Positions 1-14,200 of a stretch of DNA of 64,000 nucleotides are shown here, one piece after another (the stretch's first letter is position 1; each line of letters starts with the position of its first letter). The DNA lies in assembly GCF_001949145.1 (NCBI RefSeq), contig NW_019091393.1:381684-445683 (forward strand). Direction: 5' to 3'. The notes under the pieces are model-generated. The model was given only the letters and a program-made list of their open reading frames with translations. It had not been told where the DNA came from and made no database searches. Source of the stretch: Acanthaster planci (Eukaryota > Echinodermata > Asteroidea > Valvatida > Acanthasteridae). A program made the translations under genes and the position numbers.

Positions 1-1398
1 TACGATAATTTTTCATGAGCAGTTTCCTATTTAGGTGGCTTGCGTACTTTCGCACACACGTTCTTGAGAGATGCTTTCTCGAGAACTACTGAAATGCTTG
101 GTTTATTGTGCTGGCGCAAACTCTTCGTGTACCCAACCACGATTGTCCTATGTCATCCATTGCAAGTGCTAATTAATTACTCGAGCGGTTTGTAAGTTGA
201 CATTCGTTGGTTTGAAGTAGTTCTACACACGGGTGAACACACGTGCATCGCTCACGGCGACAAATCGATCACGCTGCTGCCCAAAGGTGAGGCATTTCCA
301 TCATCCGAGCCTGTCTTAAAGTTGAATAAACTCCAACAACGAAAGATCGTTCGTGGTTAAAAATCCAGTGCCTCAAGAGCTAATATTGACACTGAACTTG
401 AGCAAGCCTGGCACGGATCGGACCACGCACGCACCATTAATTACGGAAATCTCGCCCCAAATTTGAGACTTTTAATTAAAGCATTTTTTTCGGAAATTAA
501 TCTTATTTGGTGTTGAAGACAGGAAGGGCACGTGTACGTGGTCAATGGATCCCTGCAACGCTGTCGTGCTTGCATTGAAAGCTAAATATCACCCGGCAGT
601 CCACGGCAGTGCAGTGTTTTCTAGAATGTGCATGGCTTTTCTTTTCGTTCAAGGTCCGTGCAGAAGCACCCCTCTAGGGTCGAAGTAGGGACAACGTGGG
701 CCGACACTAAAGGCCGATAGTGGTGGTGCAGAGAGCACGAGATTTGAATATTCGGATGTCTGAGCCCAAGCTGCGTCGCAAGTTGCCGAAGCCACTCGGA
801 GTGGGAGCTCTTTCAAAGAATCTGGCTAGATGGACATAAGAGGAACCTTTCAACATTTTTAATACCAAACACGATAAGGTATCATTTTCATTGTGATGCT
901 GTACTGGGTGATACACGCAAACGAAGAGCCCGCCTTGCTCTCTTAATGCAAGCTGAAACAAAATTCTGTCCAGGAGAATGGACAACTGTAGATTCGCGCC
1001 AGAATGGGCGAGGCGAATTCTCAGAGTTAAACTATTTGCCATTGTTACACGAACATGGAGTCCGGAGTCTATGACGCCCTCGCTGTTAACTTGACCCTTT
1101 GCCAGAGTGCACACCTTTGTTCCATTCACCCGTGCATGGGTTTTGGCTCCGCGAAACATCGACATACGCAATAGACCTTTTTCACCCACGTGACTAAATG
1201 TAAACAATACCACCACGACGTGTAGACCGCCTTGGCCACCGTGACGGTGATCGCATATATTCCTAGGGCCGCTTCAACCACGTGCAAACGCACGTGCGAC
1301 AGCTGCATGCTTGACTGTTTAATCTTTAGTTGGTAGGCTGCCGTAATTAAACTATGCACTCATTACCATCATAACACATCATAGGTCCGTTACAATCG

Positions 1399-1427
1399 TG
1401 ACGTCACTGGAAAAAGGGTCTATAAGG
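1399..1427 (+). promoter_or_regulatory. Promoter-like CRE + TATA arrangement
   Basis: A full palindromic cAMP-response element TGACGTCA lies at 1399-1406 and a TATA-like TATAAGG at 1421-1427. The spacing is compact and typical of a core promoter. No recognisable gene follows on the plus strand, so the call rests on motif arrangement alone and could be chance. Confidence 0.2.
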
Positions 1428-1614
1428 CCGGAGTGTGGGTGTCCCTGGGATCCCTTCAAGTTGCTCACTGTGCCTGTTAAGAGGCTCAGTAGAATCAATG
1501 TCACGGCGCTAAGATCTTAGGAAGTCTTGCAGACCTTCCCCATCCATCCAGTCACAACTACTTTGACCAAAACGACGGGGGGGACACGAGGGTAATTTCC
1601 TCGTCGTAACAAAT

Positions 1615-1672
1615 CTACAATAACTGCAGATTCGTAGCGAATCTACGGTTTGCTGCAGATTCGTAAAAATAA
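1615..1672. repeat. Short repeat of a CTGCAGATTCGTA motif
   Basis: The block CTGCAGATTCGTA occurs twice within about 40 bp and is separated by the related inverted stretch GCGAATCTACGGTTTG. The result is a small mixed direct and inverted repeat. No function is inferred. Confidence 0.4.
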
Positions 1673-2359
1673 TCTAAACTTGAATAAAGGAGTGACAGAA
1701 CAGAAATAGTTTAATGTGGGAAAATGGCGTCATGGCCCGTCTTGTGAGATTCGGTCTCCTCCGCGCCCATAAGAGCATCAGCAAGACAAGCGCCCTCGGC
1801 GGGCTGGGCCTCAACTCAAAGGAACGTGATGTCAGCCAACTCACCTTTCGGTCTAGCTTTTCATAAGCGTGCGCTTGTTTGGCGTTAGTTGGTTTTACTC
1901 TTCTTGATTTTTTTTCAATTTTTTTTCCATCAACCCTTAGATCCTTTTCGGGAATTTCCTTTGTTTTCGTGTAGTAAAAATTCGTGTGTGAAGCAAAATT
2001 TTATAATTGCTTCCACTGTTTTCCCAAATAATTTTCCTTGACAGAAATTTCGACCGAATGTCCCTTACATAAAAACCTTTCATAAGTACACTTTGAAAAT
2101 TCGATATTTTTGAGTAAATTCAAAATATCAGTCTCGTGAAAATCTTGTGTGGTACCAGTTTAGTACCCCACAAGTGCAATGAATGTTCCTCGTGGGGCTC
2201 TTCCCATTTTTCTGATACCCCACAAGGCACCATAAACACGCTTACCTGGCCGTATAGACTGGCAACCATACAGGAGCACGCTGCCTCCCGCGCAAATATC
2301 GATCAAAGATTAATTTTGATATTCCACCCTCCTCTTCCCAGGCTGATCCTCTGATTCTG

Positions 2360-2383
2360 TATATATATATATATATATATATT
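2360..2383. repeat. (TA)n microsatellite
   Basis: An uninterrupted alternating TA run of about 24 bp. Confidence 0.95.
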
Positions 2384-5300
2384 AACTCATAAATAAAAGA
2401 CATACGACGGGGTAAAATCTCCAAAACATTACGTTTCACTCCAGAAATTGGTCCGTCTTCCTCCTGGCGGAAGTTCCCTTCAGCTTACCTTAATGCTGTC
2501 ATCAATCACGTCATTGTATATTCCCCACGACTCACTCCCCAGTCGGCTATAATAGCGCCTCTTTGGATTCAAAAGAGGCCGTTGCCAGGCCAACCCCGCC
2601 AATATTGAAATTTCCATTTTAATTGCCTCTACGGGAAGAGGCACCGAGAGGGAAGGGGGACTCCGAGTGACTTATAGGGAGGGAGGAAGCATATTTGTCG
2701 AATTAATTCTTTCGTTATCACGCCGCGTCATCCATTACTTTTGCCATGCTTTGCTTTGTCTTAATGTAAATACACCTTGCATATTTGGGTTATCAATTAG
2801 ATCTAGCTTGGAAGGACCTAAATGCATTAGTATTGATATTGACAAATTGGATTTATTCATATTTGCCGAAGAGATAATGGGGTGGGTTTTAGCTAGTTTG
2901 GGGAGCGTTGAGCTCCTTGGCCTAGCTGAACAACTACAATAATTCCTATAAAGTGTTATTTTTGTTTCGAGTATTTACCCCGCTTAAAATTCAGCTCGAT
3001 ATCGTATTGCAACCTGTGATCTTCCGCGTGGCAAAGGGTCAAGGAGATAACCCAAAATTATGGAAGCCATAACGAGTAATTTTTGCCCCTAGGGGTACAC
3101 CACTACAAATAAATTCCCATAGACAGCAGTGATAAATACCCATACTTCACAAATATTTTAAAAATACTCACAACTCTCACAGGTGTTCAGGCTGCACAGA
3201 AAAATGACGTTCCACATGTCCTCTTTCATTTTCTTTTCAATTTTCGGGGGGTTGATCAATGAATTTTTGAGAAATTTTCACCAGAAGCAGACCACCCTTA
3301 AAATGGAGAAAGTGTCCCTGTCCAGAAAAGTAGCCATTTTGAAAACCCTCCCTCGGCAAAATGGCTCAAATAGTGCCACTTTCATGCCCGATTGCATCCA
3401 AATTGCTCAGAATTGGAAGCCCCGAGTCCGGCCCAGAGGTCCAGTCTCATATTTCTTCAATTCCTCAGTTCCATGGCTCTCAGGACCCTCTAATATAGAA
3501 TATTTTGAGTGTATAACTTTTATTAATGAGCTTGGCGGACATATTTCTGGCCTAAATACGAGGGGGCACCCCTAGGCCACAGATAACGCTACAATATTAA
3601 CGAGGCATCTCTGAATTGGATTCAAAATGGCTCCACTGAGCAATCAGTCGTTGAATGTTTTCATGTTACTTTAGGCAACAATACATATATTAGGTTAGGA
3701 GCCATTTGGTGTCCAGCCTCGAGGCTTCAGTTGCGTTATGAAAGGGGAGCACTGTCGGCGTGTCCCCACTTCCTGCACGGCCACACCCTCTACATGACCA
3801 CACCCTTCACAGACCTGGAGTAAGATAAACTAAGATTAATTTGTTTGTGCTCGGTCCTATTGGGAAAAGTCACCGCGTGGCCCCGGCTCTTCGGTAAATC
3901 ATAGAAAAAGGGCACAGATGGGTAAATAGACAACCCCTATGTTTCCCGTGCCACTGGATTTGTGTTACTAAACTACCACTCACTTTCGACGGCCTTGCCT
4001 ATAGTACCTCTCTCCTTAAATCGTGTCTAACCAACATCAATCCATCTCTTGTCATGCATGTAATCGCCTGTCACCGGGTGCAATTTGACGGTCGGGGTGA
4101 TTGACTGCAGTGGTTTATTAGTGAAGAGTCCGTGGTTGTATGGAGGCCAGTTTCGTTAAGCGTCTTTATGTACGCTTAACAACGTCACCGCTGAGCACTG
4201 TTTTCTGTCCTGTTACAACAGGCGTTTTTTACCTGTACGGCACGCGAGAGACACGAGCGCGATGCATCCAGTACCTCGGTACCATTTAACTCTGTAGTAA
4301 TGCATATAAATTTGCTGGAGTATTAGTGAACCAAGCATTCGTGTTAAATTGGGCGAGTCCAAGCGGTGCTGCACTCTCGTGGCGGTTGTACAACAACTCG
4401 AGGTATGGGTAATCATTGCTGTAGTCGAGTACTTTTTGAGTACCAAGTTCTCACTCACACATCGAGCTGGTTAGGAGGAAACAAAGCTGAAAGACATGGG
4501 CAATATTTGACAGAAAACTTGGTACTCGAAGCATCTTTGTTAAAGCATATTTCTGAGCTAAGACGTTTGAGATTGATTTATACGACATGCATACATACCT
4601 CCAGTCCTGATGTGAACTGAATCTGCTTGCCCTGCTTGAATTGAATATGAGAACTTATCCCATGACGACCAGTTCTTCTTTATCAAGACTTAGGGCACAT
4701 TTCGCTTTCCAAATAATTGAAAAAAGCCGTTTTTGCGTATTGGTATAAGACTCGCGGTAATGGCATTGGTAAGAGGCCTATAGCGGGCCACGATGGAAAG
4801 AGACCCTTCACGCTCTTCAGAGGTCGAGGTGCGACTTTCGTCCTCTGACAGTAGTTGGGTGTAGGCCTGAATAAAACAGTGCAACGGCATCCGACGGCAT
4901 ATTTCCTGTTTTGGTTGACGACACCCCTTCCCCCAGCCCCCCCAAGCACAAAACCCATCAGTAATTCTGTTTCTCGAATACCGCTTTCCTCTTTGTCAAC
5001 AAAAATGAGTGTTTCGTTAATATCCTTGTATCGAGCCCTTTGATATGAGAAAAACTTAATCGCCTGGGCTCACCTTCCCAACGAAAACCTACACTCACAA
5101 ATCGTGTTTGTTGATGTTTGTTGTCTGGAAATGGTGTCTCCTGCTCGTGTTTGGTCCCATTTATAATCCCTCCGGGTGTTTATAAGAGCTTAAATGATAA
5201 AGATGTTTCGAACTTATATTAAAGATTAGGTACCACCTAGCTTAAAAGCTGTCTGGGTATCCCATGCACCTCAGTAGTACGCGGCATTATTTACATTACG

Positions 5301-7920
5301 TTCGACATATGAGAAATCGATCGAGAGCCTATTTTGTAATGAGAACAGCGTTCTTCTAAGGAGCCATCCGTGACAGAATAAAAGCATCCGAGGCCTGGGG
5401 CAGCAATTATGCCACTTTTAGGAGATGGGAACATTCAGTACTCCTCTGAGCAAAATATACATGTTGATTGCCCCTGGGTCATGACTGGTCGATGGGGTCG
5501 TCTGAACTGAGACAAGTAAGCACAGTGAACGGGGAGCCTCCTGCCCCTCGTGCCCCTATTAACCTGATATGTTCCTGACATCACCTCCCCATACGCGGTT
5601 ATCTATAAAGAGTCTTCGGGGAGGGCAAAGTGTTTTTGACGAGTTTGCCACAGCAAACCAAAAATCAATCAACGCACTCTAGTTGTCCCTGAGGTACAAA
5701 ATAACTACATCTTCAGCGAATGGTGAAGTAATGTATAGGTAGGAACATTTCGCTACCTCGGGCCATTTTGTGACTCAATTACAAAGAAAAATAATGTTCT
5801 TTCTCGATTTCGATGCAATATTATCTTATCCAAATAAAAAGTCTAAGGTTTGCAGTTGATCGTTTGCCATGGAAGCCATTACTGGTTGGATAATTTTGGT
5901 CGAGTAAATACAACGCGCCCTCTTTGCATTTACACCTGCAGCATTGAGGTGGTCCTGCGCATGCTTGGGAGGGTATTCATGATGTCACTAGGCAGGCGGT
6001 TGGTCGGGCTCCGCGCGTCCGGCACACACCCATTCCGATTCCGCACTCGAGACGCAAGCTTGCCCCCCAAAAATTGTCAAAGTTCGGGGAGACGTCCCAG
6101 GACTCTGTTGGTTCGTCTGTTCGGATTGCAACCCGACGCCGTACATTCGAAACATGAAGGAGGGGGTTTCTCCGAGCAGTTTGACTCCGTGGACAGTGAC
6201 CAGCGCACGAAGAGCCAAAGTGCTCTTGAAGATGCACAGTCCCTTCGATTTGCCTCAACCATCTTATCCTATCCTCAGAGAGCTTCTGGGGCATAAAACA
6301 CCCATCCTTCTCATTGAAGGAGGCTTTTATATGACCAGTTCTATGCATACAACAATACTCTACTTACTTGCAGCGTTATCTTCAAACGTGCGCTTGCCCA
6401 TTTTTTGTAAAGGAGAAAGGGAATGGTCGTCAATTACGTAGAGTGTTTTAATTAACCCAGATGTTTGAGCTGAAGAAAATGGATTTTTGTCATGTTGATC
6501 GATCTTTCATATTTACCGGTGCTTCGACAGAGATTAAATTGGAAAGGGGTTGACTATTTATTTCCTTTTTCCCCCTTTTATATGAATTAGGACAAATATA
6601 GAGTGATATATTTGAGACAAATCAGTCATGCTGCTAGTCTTCTTGTTGTCTGGCTCTCGTTTTGAGCGCGATGAGTGTTGAGGACCAGCAAGTGACAATT
6701 CAGCCATTACGCGCTCTCTCGCTTGATGAACTCTCGCAGTGCGCCCCAACATTAAAGGAGAAGATGTGATTACGCGATCACCATTTGCCCCAAAGGTATA
6801 AGAGGAGAAAAACACCAAGAATCTTTAATTTTCAAAGGTGGAATCTCCAGAAAATTCGATGCTGCCTTCGTGGCTTGGGGTATCGAATCTCCCTGGCCGT
6901 GCCTTTAATGGTGTAACTTTTCATTCGGCGGGATCACGGCGAATTAATGTGGCTCGCTTACCGGGGGCAAACGCAGCAAAGAACGTCTGAAGAGATGAAC
7001 GTTGATTGCGCCAATCAGCTTGGCGTTTCGAAGGGAGATTGATGTTGTGGCTTGGTCAGTGACATTTCATTGGACCAGAAAGGTCGAGTGTTCACTTTAT
7101 ACAATCTTCGTTGCATTTGAAATACGTCGTAGACTTCCCCTCGTGCGTACTTCATGACTGCATGTTTATGGCGCGCGAGCCACAACGAATCCTAGAGCGT
7201 TGCAACATCTCGCGTCCGAAATAGCTGTCATAGCAATCGAAAGTTTGTGATGGAATGAGTTTTATATATATATATGTCATGCAAGAGGAGGCCCAAACTT
7301 TTGTCTTTCTGACTACCGACATTGTTGGCCCGTCGTTTTGCACCCTCTGGGAGGAATAGCACCCAGTGTTGTTTCGACTGATTTGTCCCCCATGATTGCT
7401 TAAAAAAAGTCGTGTCACACATCAAAGGCAATCACGCCATTATGTTCCAATGTGACCCTGTTCGTCAGACGTACTTTACGCTTTGATGAAACGCTATTTA
7501 CGATGCAACGGGGTCAAAAGTTGTTTCTAGTTCATCGACAGAGAAATAGAATAACATTCTTTTGTTAGTTCCACGTATAGTCTGTATGTATAATTTACTG
7601 TTTACTGTTAATTTTCGAGTGTTCAAATTGCAAATTTAAATCACCCCCCACAGTTATTATTTGACGTTCTCTTTTTCTTTCTTTCAAGTCTGAACTTGGT
7701 GCCTTTGTTGGGGGGGAGGTTACCTAAAATATTTCCCATGTATTGATGTTTGGTTATGTCTTTCTGACATACTTGTAAAGTAGGCTTTTTTGCAAGTGTT
7801 CTTAGTCGACTTTTTTGAAAGTAATTTTAATAGTATTTATGTATATATGTATGATTATGCGCGTATGATCATTGTCATGAAGACCGCGCGATGCAAATGT
7901 TCATTTATCAGTATTATTAA

Positions 7921-8096
7921 AATACGGGCGATTCACAACATTGTGCCTCCAAGAGTTTGCAACGCTTCGGCCAATCAGCACGCGCGAGATCTGTTGACCC
8001 TTTCCAAACGCGCATTGGGTCGACAGATATCGCGCACTTTGATTGGTCAACGCGTTGTAAACTCTTGGAGGAGCACTATTGTGAAACGCCCGTATT
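7921..8096. mobile_element. MITE-B copy 1 (foldback element)
   Basis: This 176-bp element begins AATACGGGCGATTCACAA and ends with the inverted counterpart ending CGCCCGTATT. Roughly 80 bp of each arm can be folded together, including the shared inner block CTCCAAGAGTTT and CCAAT-containing stretches. A second copy lies at 34689-34865. It encodes no protein: the small open frames across it are reflections of the palindrome. This is the layout of a non-autonomous DNA transposon. The transposase superfamily cannot be named because no clear target-site duplication is visible. Confidence 0.8.
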
Positions 8097-11000
8097 GAAA
8101 GAAAAGGACAAGTCGATCGTGCGTGCAAATTATTTCAATTGGAAAGTTTTTATTAGCAAACAAACTCGTCCCCTATTTTGCGGCCAATTTAACTTATAAA
8201 TAGAAAAAAATCAATTTTGATTTCGAACTCAATCCTCCTGTAGCTGCGTGGTGTTATGGTATTCGTTGGTCTCTACCCAAATCAGTCTGAAATCAATAGA
8301 AGATTAAAAAAATGATCACTGTCTGTAGTGATTGAGCCGTTAGCTCAGCTCTGGAAGATAATAGCGATTATAAATGACCTTCCCCATGTCCGGCACAAAA
8401 TCTACCGGCTATGCAATTTCAGGCAGTTAGCCATGAAAGAGAAAACAAGTCAACCGAAGCGGTAGAGGATGCAGTTGCTACGCCGTCGACGATTGCCCGA
8501 TCGTAAAAGGGCGTAATTAAGTGGTTAGGTTAAGCGTGAAACGGCGGTTGCTGCTGTGTGTACGCGCGCAGCACACACGGGCTTTTCCTTTTGTCAGCGT
8601 TCCCGCCAAAAGTCAGTCGCCATGACGACGGCGTGGGGCCCGCATTTCCTGTTCATGGCTGAAAGTCATGGTACACACAGTGGTAATTATGCGCTGTCGA
8701 AAGCCCGTCCAATATTCTGCGCTTGGTATTATGTGAGTAGCATTCGACACTGTATTTACTCCACAATCCTGCTCGGTGCGAAGTAGACGATGACGCCTGA
8801 AAAGGCATATTGACAGAAGGCTTTGTAATTTCCTCGACGCATTAACCACAAGTTTATAACGCCGGCGTAAATTATTCCTCTCCGAATTAAAGTGAACTAT
8901 CAAAAGCATCCATAAAAACGGGTTTTATCCTACAAAGATGATGCATTTTCTGACGAGTGTTAAAGTCTTTGGGGACTTTGTGAAATAACTGTGAGCAAGA
9001 GCTGGGAAGAGCATACTGCGCAGGTCAGTAATGCGGGGCGCGCACGGCTTTATTTTCAGTTGAATAGGCACAAAACCGCAGCATCTTTAAGCGAAGGCGA
9101 CACACCTCTGACAGGGCGTGTAGCTACAGCGGTGGTCGATAATAATATCCTGTGGTACATATACCTGTATGTATACCATCTCAGGCGTCTACAAGCTCCT
9201 AACCTTGAATTTTTTCGCATTTTTGTCAGCCGAAGGCAATTCAGCCGTGAACAAAATTTCTGCAAATGACATTTCTGGCCTGTCTGTTCCGAACCTAGCG
9301 ATTAATCACAGGTTCCTACAAAGAGTCGGGTTCGGAAGGAACCATTTTTAACTTGTTATACATTTTTGTCTATACACCCCGAGCAGAAGCACCCCCTCAT
9401 CGGTTGAAAAGAGCCATTTGGTTGGTAGTGTTCATGTCAGACACGATTTTAGGATTAGGTAATGAAAGATAGTAGAATCGTGACTCAGAGCCAGGTCTTC
9501 CTTGCCCCTCTTTTCTCAGGTGCACTAGAAGGTGACCGCTTCATTGCATCTAGACCTGTCTTCACTGTCTACCCTCCGATCATATCCGAGTGTCATATCG
9601 CTCGGCACACGCACCCATCGCTACTAACCCCCCCCCCTCTGTCAATTTTCCCTTTTGTCCGGCCGCACGCACCTGGTGTTCAAAACGGGGACAGACCCAC
9701 CGCTCGCTTTGTCTGCAAACTCGGCCAAGCTTTCGCCTTTTTGGACGGACGTTGTATGCCGATCTCCGTTGTCAGTCAGTCTAACACATCCATGAGGTTT
9801 TATATCCGAGCATATTCGTTACTAGCACGAACGTGGCGTCCCCTAGGTCATTTATAAAAATGAACCATATACATGTACTGTCATATGCCCTTCTTTACTG
9901 ACTTACTGAAATCGACACTCTCAATGCAGCCTGTGCGTGTGTCTGAGGGGTTCGTGTTAGAACAATATTGCGGACGAGCATCCCGCAAGATGCACCCCTT
10001 CAATAAATTCGGTCTGCTGATCGCGCAGACAAGTTTGTTTGGAGATCGGAATCAGTGAAGAGTAGTTTTGCTTTCAAGTCTAGGGTCTTACATACCTCGG
10101 GTGTCGAGTCCTGGCAAAACGCACCTTGCCGGCAACGCCTATACCACCCCACGCAAGCAAACAAATCCCACTGCACGGCAACGGCGAAGTTTGTACAGAG
10201 AGAATAGGCATTGCTGTCCAGCAGAGAAAGGAGGCCTTAAAAGAGGATACTAGAACTAGCCATAAAAACTCGTGGATTAGTAAGTAAGACTGTCTGGAAA
10301 CAGCCAGTCATGTCGTAAATTGTTTCCCATAGTGGGCCTTAATCGCAGCGCTAGACAAGTGCCAGTGATGTGGACCAAGGCCTGTAAAACACCACGATCT
10401 TTTCCCATTACTTTGAACAACAGCTTTTATATGAATCGATTTTTCGCCATCACATTACCAGGAGTTATTCCCTGTTTCACGAATTACTGCATGCAATACA
10501 ACGCAGCCAGGGCAGAGACGCGGCAAGTGCAAATCTTGATATATCCGCCGTGCGACTGTTGTTGGCAATTTGCTAAATTTGAGCGCGCATAAGTGCTAGA
10601 TGAATCTCAGTGTCATTTGTAGATGTTTAGAGGTTATAATCGTCAGATATCTGACACTATCTGTCAAAGGCTTTTTTCTTGGATTTCAGTTCTGTTTAGA
10701 GCGTAACTGTTGGTGGTGGTGTATTTGACGTGGACTTGATGGCACTTATAGCCTTTATTTATGACCAGGATTTCTTTTAGCAACTGCAGCAGTCAAAAGC
10801 TTCTCGAATCCCTAGATGGCTTCCACCATCATTTCCCGTGGCGATGAAGCACTGCATGTGATGGATCTCACACAGGTGTAGGAGTTCGTTCCCACAAGAA
10901 TTTCCCCAACAGTGACAAATTGAGCGCCGTCGGGCGAAATAATCGGAGCTAGCTGTGAGGGGCTTTAATGCAGTCTCTCAACGGACCGGTAGCTTGTCAG

Positions 11001-11214
11001 CCGACCGCACCAAGCCCGTTCCTGGGACGAGAGAGGGACTCAGACTGGCACGCGTACCCGTCCAATTTCCTTCCTTCCCCCGTTTCCCAATCACGGAATT
11101 CTGGAGTGTTTAATAATCACGTTGGTAGCACATCCGTCCAGCTGGCGGTGAATGGAAATGGGAAATTTCCTATCATCGCCTCGTTCCTTTCTTCCACCCC
11201 GTCCTCTGCTTGCT

Positions 11215-11226
11215 CCCCCCCCCCCC
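11215..11226. repeat. Poly-C run
   Basis: Twelve consecutive C residues in a C/T-rich tract. It is a likely site of length polymorphism or sequencing error. Confidence 0.9.
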
Positions 11227-14200
11227 GTCGAGGGTCGCGTGTCACACTCCCACAATTTCCTCTGCGATGAAACCGGATTCCGCTGAGCCCAATTCAGGGG
11301 GAAGGAGGTTGCCACCATCTGCATGCTAACGCTGCTTTGTAAGGAAAGGAGGAAAGCGAAAACGTGGTCGTGGGGGTTTCAACAAGCAGGTGGATCTCAA
11401 CGCACCCGATTGCCGATCGAGATTCAAGTTCTGTGTACACAGGCTCTTAGGCAAGATGGCATTTTTGGCGTCCTGTCAATAGCGGTTAGACTAGACAGGC
11501 ATACGAAGAGGTAAACGGGTGTAAAATGATCCAAGCCGCGATATTTATACAGGGAAACTAATAGCCCCGTATTCTGAATTCTACCCACTATTTTGGCTCG
11601 TCAGTGTCAAATTAATGAACGAGTGCAAGATGTAGTTTTACCTTGCGGTGTGCATGTGCGTTTGGGTTCCGATGTCAAGGAAAGTCCGTGCTGGGCAGTG
11701 AACGCCATGCGTACAATCTCATCGACAGGGAACATCAAACTGGTGTCGTTGTCATTGCGTGGCCGTTCACGTTTTGCCACAGCGTTGTCCATCTGTTGAG
11801 TATCGAAATCGTTGGTTTAGTCCAGTTCGAGGAGACTGAATATTGGAACTGTCACGTCACACATCCACTCGTCAAGCAGAAACGTTCGCGCATAAAAATG
11901 GTTCTTGAGCCCTATAAACCCTGAAGTTCACACAGACCTATACTGCACTGTGTACTCTTGGAATGCCAGATGACATTATAGTAGTAGAACAGATACCCAT
12001 ATGTAGCGCCCTCCAGGGGTCGATATTGCTGCAGGGTTACAGCCGTCTTCAATCACAGCACGTATTGTGAAAAAATGTTTTGAATCACACGTTCATATTA
12101 GATATGGGAATTAATAGTGCAGAATTAGTTTGAATAAGATTAATTTTAAGAGTAAGCCCTTTTGAGCTTGCTTGGAGATGTGTTCAGGAGGGCAATAACG
12201 GTGAATCAACAGTCGAACATAACAGAACTAGGGGGGGTTTGGTCACTCTAAAAATTGATGTCATTCTGGGTGTAGAAAGATAAGACTGTGCGTTCTGGAT
12301 AACGCATGCCCAGGAAGTTTATAATCTATAACCGCTTGACATTCTTCAAGGTGACAGTGAAATAACGCCGCGAATTTGTAACGATGCTGAAGGTCAATCA
12401 TCCGAGTTTCATTAGCGGGGTCAAGTGTTCAAGTCAGCCCAAGACGAATCAGCCAGATATGCCGTTGAATTATGCATCAAGCCACTCGAAACTATAATAC
12501 TAAATATCCTGGCTGACGTTCCCAGTAGTTAATGGCGTCGATCATGAGTAGGTAAGGGCGACATACCTCGATGCATAACCAGGAACATTTTTGACGCGGA
12601 TTGTAGCACTTTATTAGCAGTATTTATTGTATTTTGAAAGGAAATTGGAATTGGACGGGAAGTCTGTTTCACGATGCATCTCTTTTTGTTATGGCACAAA
12701 CGAAACATTTCTTTCAATTTGTTCCTCGTGGCTGTCGTAAACTATCGATAAGTAATGCCGACGTTCCCGCCGCGCGCTCGAGTTTTAATTAAGTTGGACC
12801 GACCATGCCGCACCCCGACCCTGAGAGGTGCTGCCGCAGGTAGGATGAGACCCGAGTTTGCCTTTGCGAATAATTAAAAAACTTCAGTTTTCAGAAGCGA
12901 CTTCCCAGGCCAGAATGCACAAGCTATATATGCATGCATGAATATCGTAGACGCGTAATCTAGGAGCATATCGCTAGACTCGCTAATCTGTTAGCAGCAG
13001 ATCCAACAGTTTCATCCTTCCGCAGTTTGGTTCCTCGAGGCATCCGTATAGTTATCCACTGAATTAAATGATTGGTGTAAGTAAAAATTGAAAGCATACT
13101 TGGTTTCATGACGATACTCCGGCATGCATACTACAGAGCATCAGTCCCGTATTTTGCACGAAATCCATGCACAAAAATTATTTGTACTCTACCAGAACAT
13201 TTCGGTTTGCTTACATTGTAAAGGCAGATTTGACTCGTGATCGTTGAAGTATGACTCTGATTTTTGCGTGAACGATGTTCGGACGAAGAGACCGCACCCG
13301 AGCCTCGAAACGTAACTAGCGGCAGGTTTGACATAGCGGTTATTTTTACACAACATAAGAGCGATAGTGACTGATAAACTTTGTCGTGTGCGGAATTCAT
13401 TGAGTACCGTGTCTTCTAGGATGCTCTATATACGATTTTCCAGTGCTAGAGTTGAGATCCTCTTTCCGTTTAACCTCCGCCCCATTGAGGTTCGACGCCA
13501 CTTGTGAAACTAATTACGTCGCAGGCCTTTCACGGCGACCGCGTTGTTGAAGGAGACACCACGAGATATATACCCGTTTTGGCATACATGTATGGGTCCT
13601 CATTGCGCGCAATCTGCACACTTTGCGGCATCGTGCCAGGGATACAGTGTTGCAAGTGAACACTCCCGTCCAGCCCCGGGGCTATGGCGGCCACTAGCTT
13701 TTTCCCAAACGTTTTGCTTGTATTTCAGAGGTCTGATCCAGTGGGCTTTTCTGGACATCGCTGGTTCATGTACACGGGAGCTTTTTCACCGGTCACCGGA
13801 GCGCTTTCGGCGCGCCGAAAACAGATCAATGAACTTTTTTGTACGGAATTTAAAAAAAAAGGATGATTCCGGGAAACAGAATACACCCTTGAGGGCCGAG
13901 TCCCAGGCCTTATTTCATCAGGCTACCGAGGCGTAAATTTGCTCAACTTTAGAGAGGCGAGTTTACCAAAGCAAAAGTGGGTTACCAACCCAGATTTATT
14001 CCGTATTTGTTTTTCCAGACTCTGTTTCTCGCTTATTGTGCCCAAAGCAATTTGAATTTTTTTTAGTTTAGTTATTCCCATTGAATGCACTGTCTCCAAA
14101 AGGATTCTGTGTAGAAGAACAGTTAGATTCCCTGTGTAAACCTCCTTCGGCAGCTCCGGTGAATGATTGGCACCAGTCTTTTGCTCCAATTTTGAGGCAT

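Noticed and set aside
707-1216. 169-codon minus-strand open frame
   Set aside because: The longest frame in the first 20 kb, but its translation has no domain-like pattern, no signal peptide and no splice or promoter support. It overlaps another spurious frame at 1126-1359.
7790-8199. Overlapping open frames on both strands
   Set aside because: They are produced by the palindromic MITE-B element at 7921-8096; the plus and minus translations resemble one another for that reason.
8336-8350. tRNA A-box-like TAGCTCAGCTCTGG
   Set aside because: No matching B box or cloverleaf downstream, so not a tRNA or SINE head.
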